This document shows positions 62,521 to 64,000 of a stretch of DNA of 64,000 bases, in pieces. Made by a program: the position numbers and the translations under genes. Under the pieces are notes generated by a model. That model was not told the origin of the DNA and did not search any database. It saw only the letters and a list, made by a program, of their open reading frames with translations. Numbering within the stretch: position 1 is the stretch's first letter; every line of letters starts with the position of its first letter. The stretch comes from an uncultured Parabacteroides sp. (GTDB lineage Bacteria; Bacteroidota; Bacteroidia; Bacteroidales; Tannerellaceae): positions 1 to 64,000 of the forward strand of contig NZ_CABUOD010000014.1 of NCBI RefSeq assembly GCF_902493135.1. The letters are read 5' to 3'.

Positions 62521-64000
62521 ATGAAAAAATTATTTAGAAAAATAGCTATCATCGGAACTTTATCGGGTATGTTATTCGGTTTGGAAGGGTGTGCCGGCGA
62601 TCTTCTTGATACATCTCCAAGTTATAGTTTCTCGAGTTCGAATGTATGGACCAGCCCTATCTTGGCCCGTGCGGCTGTGATGGGGGTTTATAATGAACTG
62701 TATGACAAATTCTCTAAAAATTACGATAGTCCTTCTATCGGTATTCCGTTTGATGCCTGGTCGTCCGTAATGGATATCGATATGAACTGGAAAAATAATT
62801 GTTTCGTGATTTCCGGTTCTTGTACGCCTTCGAATGGAAATGTCGGCAATCATTATAAATATTATTATACGATTGTGTATAGGGCTAATGATGTTATCAA
62901 CAACATTGATAATGTCCCGGAAATGGATGACAGCGAGAAAGCGCGATTGAAAGCCGAATGTAAATTTCTGCGGGCTTGGGCATATTATCATTTGAATGTC
63001 TTGTGGAGAGGTGTTCCTATCTATACGGAAAATGTGGAGAGTTCGGAAGCAACCAAAGCACGTTCATCGGAAGCTGAGGTATGGGATCAGGTTCTTTCAG
63101 ACCTTACGGATTGCATCGATGAACCTAATCTTCCTGGTAAATATGCTCAAGGTAATAGCAGTTATGGGCGTATCACTAAAGGTGCTGCTTATGCTTTCAG
63201 AGGTTACGCTTATCAGTTTATGGGAGATTATGCGAAGGCTCTTGCAGACTTTGAAGCGATAGAAGGGCTTGGATATGCACTTTACAGTCCGAGTAATGGC
63301 GTAAAAGGAAACAGAGATTTCTTTCAGCTCTTTAAACCGGCTAACGAGCAATGCGATGAGATGATTTTTTCAATACAATGTGTGGAAACAAGTGGTATGG
63401 GAAATCCGAGGGGTATCAATTATGGCAATCGTTGTACGGGCGGTTCTGCTTGGAACAATTATCTCCCGAATCCGGCTTTTGTGGAAATGTACGAGTGTGC
63501 GGACGGCTCCGAATTTGATTGGGAAAAATATTGCCCCGGATGGTATTCGATGACTCCCCAGGCAAGAGTCGCTTTCTTCCTGCGCGACGGACTTCAATCC
63601 GGTAAGGGAGTGTGGGGAACGACTGAAGCTACTTCTAATTATCAGGCTCTTTATAATAATATGGTTTCTTATGGTGCCGATATGAGCAAATATTTGGATC
63701 AAGGGAACGAGGCGAGAATACGCCAGGCATATGAAGATCGTGATCCGCGCCTGATGCAGTCGATTATAACTCCTTACTCGACTTACGACGGGAATCAGGC
63801 AGGTGTGGGAAATCATACTTGGACCCTTCGTTGGCCGTACATTCTGGATGCTGGAGAGCCTTATGACATCCGTACTGATACAAATTCTAAATTTTATTAT
63901 CTTTGGAGGAAATATGTAACAGAGAATGATGAATGTACGACTCGTTGGGTCTATTCCGAAGATATTATACTCTGCCGTTATGCTGAAATTCTTCTTAGGC
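62521..64000 (+). CDS. SusD/RagB-family nutrient-binding lipoprotein (cut by window end)
   Basis: Partial, 493 codons to the edge. Starts 31 nt after susC. The lipoprotein signal ends in LEGC (Cys near 24), and DLLDTSPSYSFSSSNVW is the classical SusD opening. The tetratricopeptide-like helices follow (RANDVINNIDNVPEMDDSEKARLKAECKFLRAWAYYHLNVLWRGVPIYTE, then GAAYAFRGYAYQFMGDYAKALADF), and late SusD motifs such as WVYSEDIILCRYAEILL are reached at the edge. It is the surface lid that binds the ligand and passes it to the SusC channel. No stop codon lies in this frame before 64000. Confidence 0.95.
   Translation, partial: MKKLFRKIAIIGTLSGMLFGLEGCAGDLLDTSPSYSFSSSNVWTSPILARAAVMGVYNELYDKFSKNYDSPSIGIPFDAWSSVMDIDMNWKNNCFVISGSCTPSNGNVGNHYKYYYTIVYRANDVINNIDNVPEMDDSEKARLKAECKFLRAWAYYHLNVLWRGVPIYTENVESSEATKARSSEAEVWDQVLSDLTDCIDEPNLPGKYAQGNSSYGRITKGAAYAFRGYAYQFMGDYAKALADFEAIEGLGYALYSPSNGVKGNRDFFQLFKPANEQCDEMIFSIQCVETSGMGNPRGINYGNRCTGGSAWNNYLPNPAFVEMYECADGSEFDWEKYCPGWYSMTPQARVAFFLRDGLQSGKGVWGTTEATSNYQALYNNMVSYGADMSKYLDQGNEARIRQAYEDRDPRLMQSIITPYSTYDGNQAGVGNHTWTLRWPYILDAGEPYDIRTDTNSKFYYLWRKYVTENDECTTRWVYSEDIILCRYAEILLR

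Overview
The window looks like a chromosomal segment from a gut member of the Bacteroidales, most likely Parabacteroides or a close relative. The signs are a SusC/SusD pair behind an ECF sigma factor and a FecR anti-sigma factor, proteins with type IX secretion (T9SS) C-terminal sorting domains, repeated -7 promoter elements of the TAnnTTTG type, a rubrerythrin, a serine-type sulfatase, and AT-rich inverted repeats between genes. The genus is inferred from gene style. No rRNA, tRNA, CRISPR array or complete insertion sequence was seen.

Layout. Positions 1-8.5 kb hold a two-gene outer-membrane unit, a radical SAM protein, a secreted T9SS serine endopeptidase and a SulP anion transporter. After 1.3 kb of gene-free, hairpin-rich DNA comes a tightly packed RiPP (modified peptide) cluster at 9.8-18.5 kb. 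It encodes a double-glycine precursor with a duplicated Cys-x-Cys core, a radical SAM/SPASM maturase, an FtsX-type permease broken by an in-frame TGA, a glycosyltransferase, a glycosyltransferase-methyltransferase fusion, a C39 peptidase-ABC exporter, and a 60-residue stub matching only the N-terminal anchor of a HlyD adaptor. Rubrerythrin follows.

From 19.4 to 35.4 kb lies a GC-rich exporter operon: ABC ATPase, a large ABC-2 permease with an M1-like extracellular part and a golvesin-like end, TolC, a lipoprotein adaptor, an RND pump, a second RND pump fused to an ABC ATPase whose nucleotide-binding domain is split by a membrane insert, and a last ABC-2 permease. The operon carries REP-like inverted repeats, a 42-bp minisatellite between the two RND genes, and GC-rich inverted repeats inside both RND genes at the same loop.

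From 36 to 57 kb there is a 2129-residue surface protein preceded by two large palindromes, a HigBA-type toxin-antitoxin pair with a frameshifted toxin, a sulfatase, a BlaI/M56 sensor pair, a DUF4221-like lipoprotein, nadB, a secreted protein, a PH-domain protein, a dihydrolipoyl dehydrogenase, glyS with an FKBP isomerase, a nitroreductase and a DUF417 protein.

The right end (56.6-64 kb) begins with two candidate small RNAs, one per strand, followed by ECF sigma - FecR - SusC - SusD. This is the start of a nutrient-uptake locus that the window edge cuts inside susD. The best candidates for an undescribed system are the glycosyltransferase-rich RiPP cluster and the split-NBD RND-ABC hybrid pump; the rod-shaped RNA before the sigma factor comes next.
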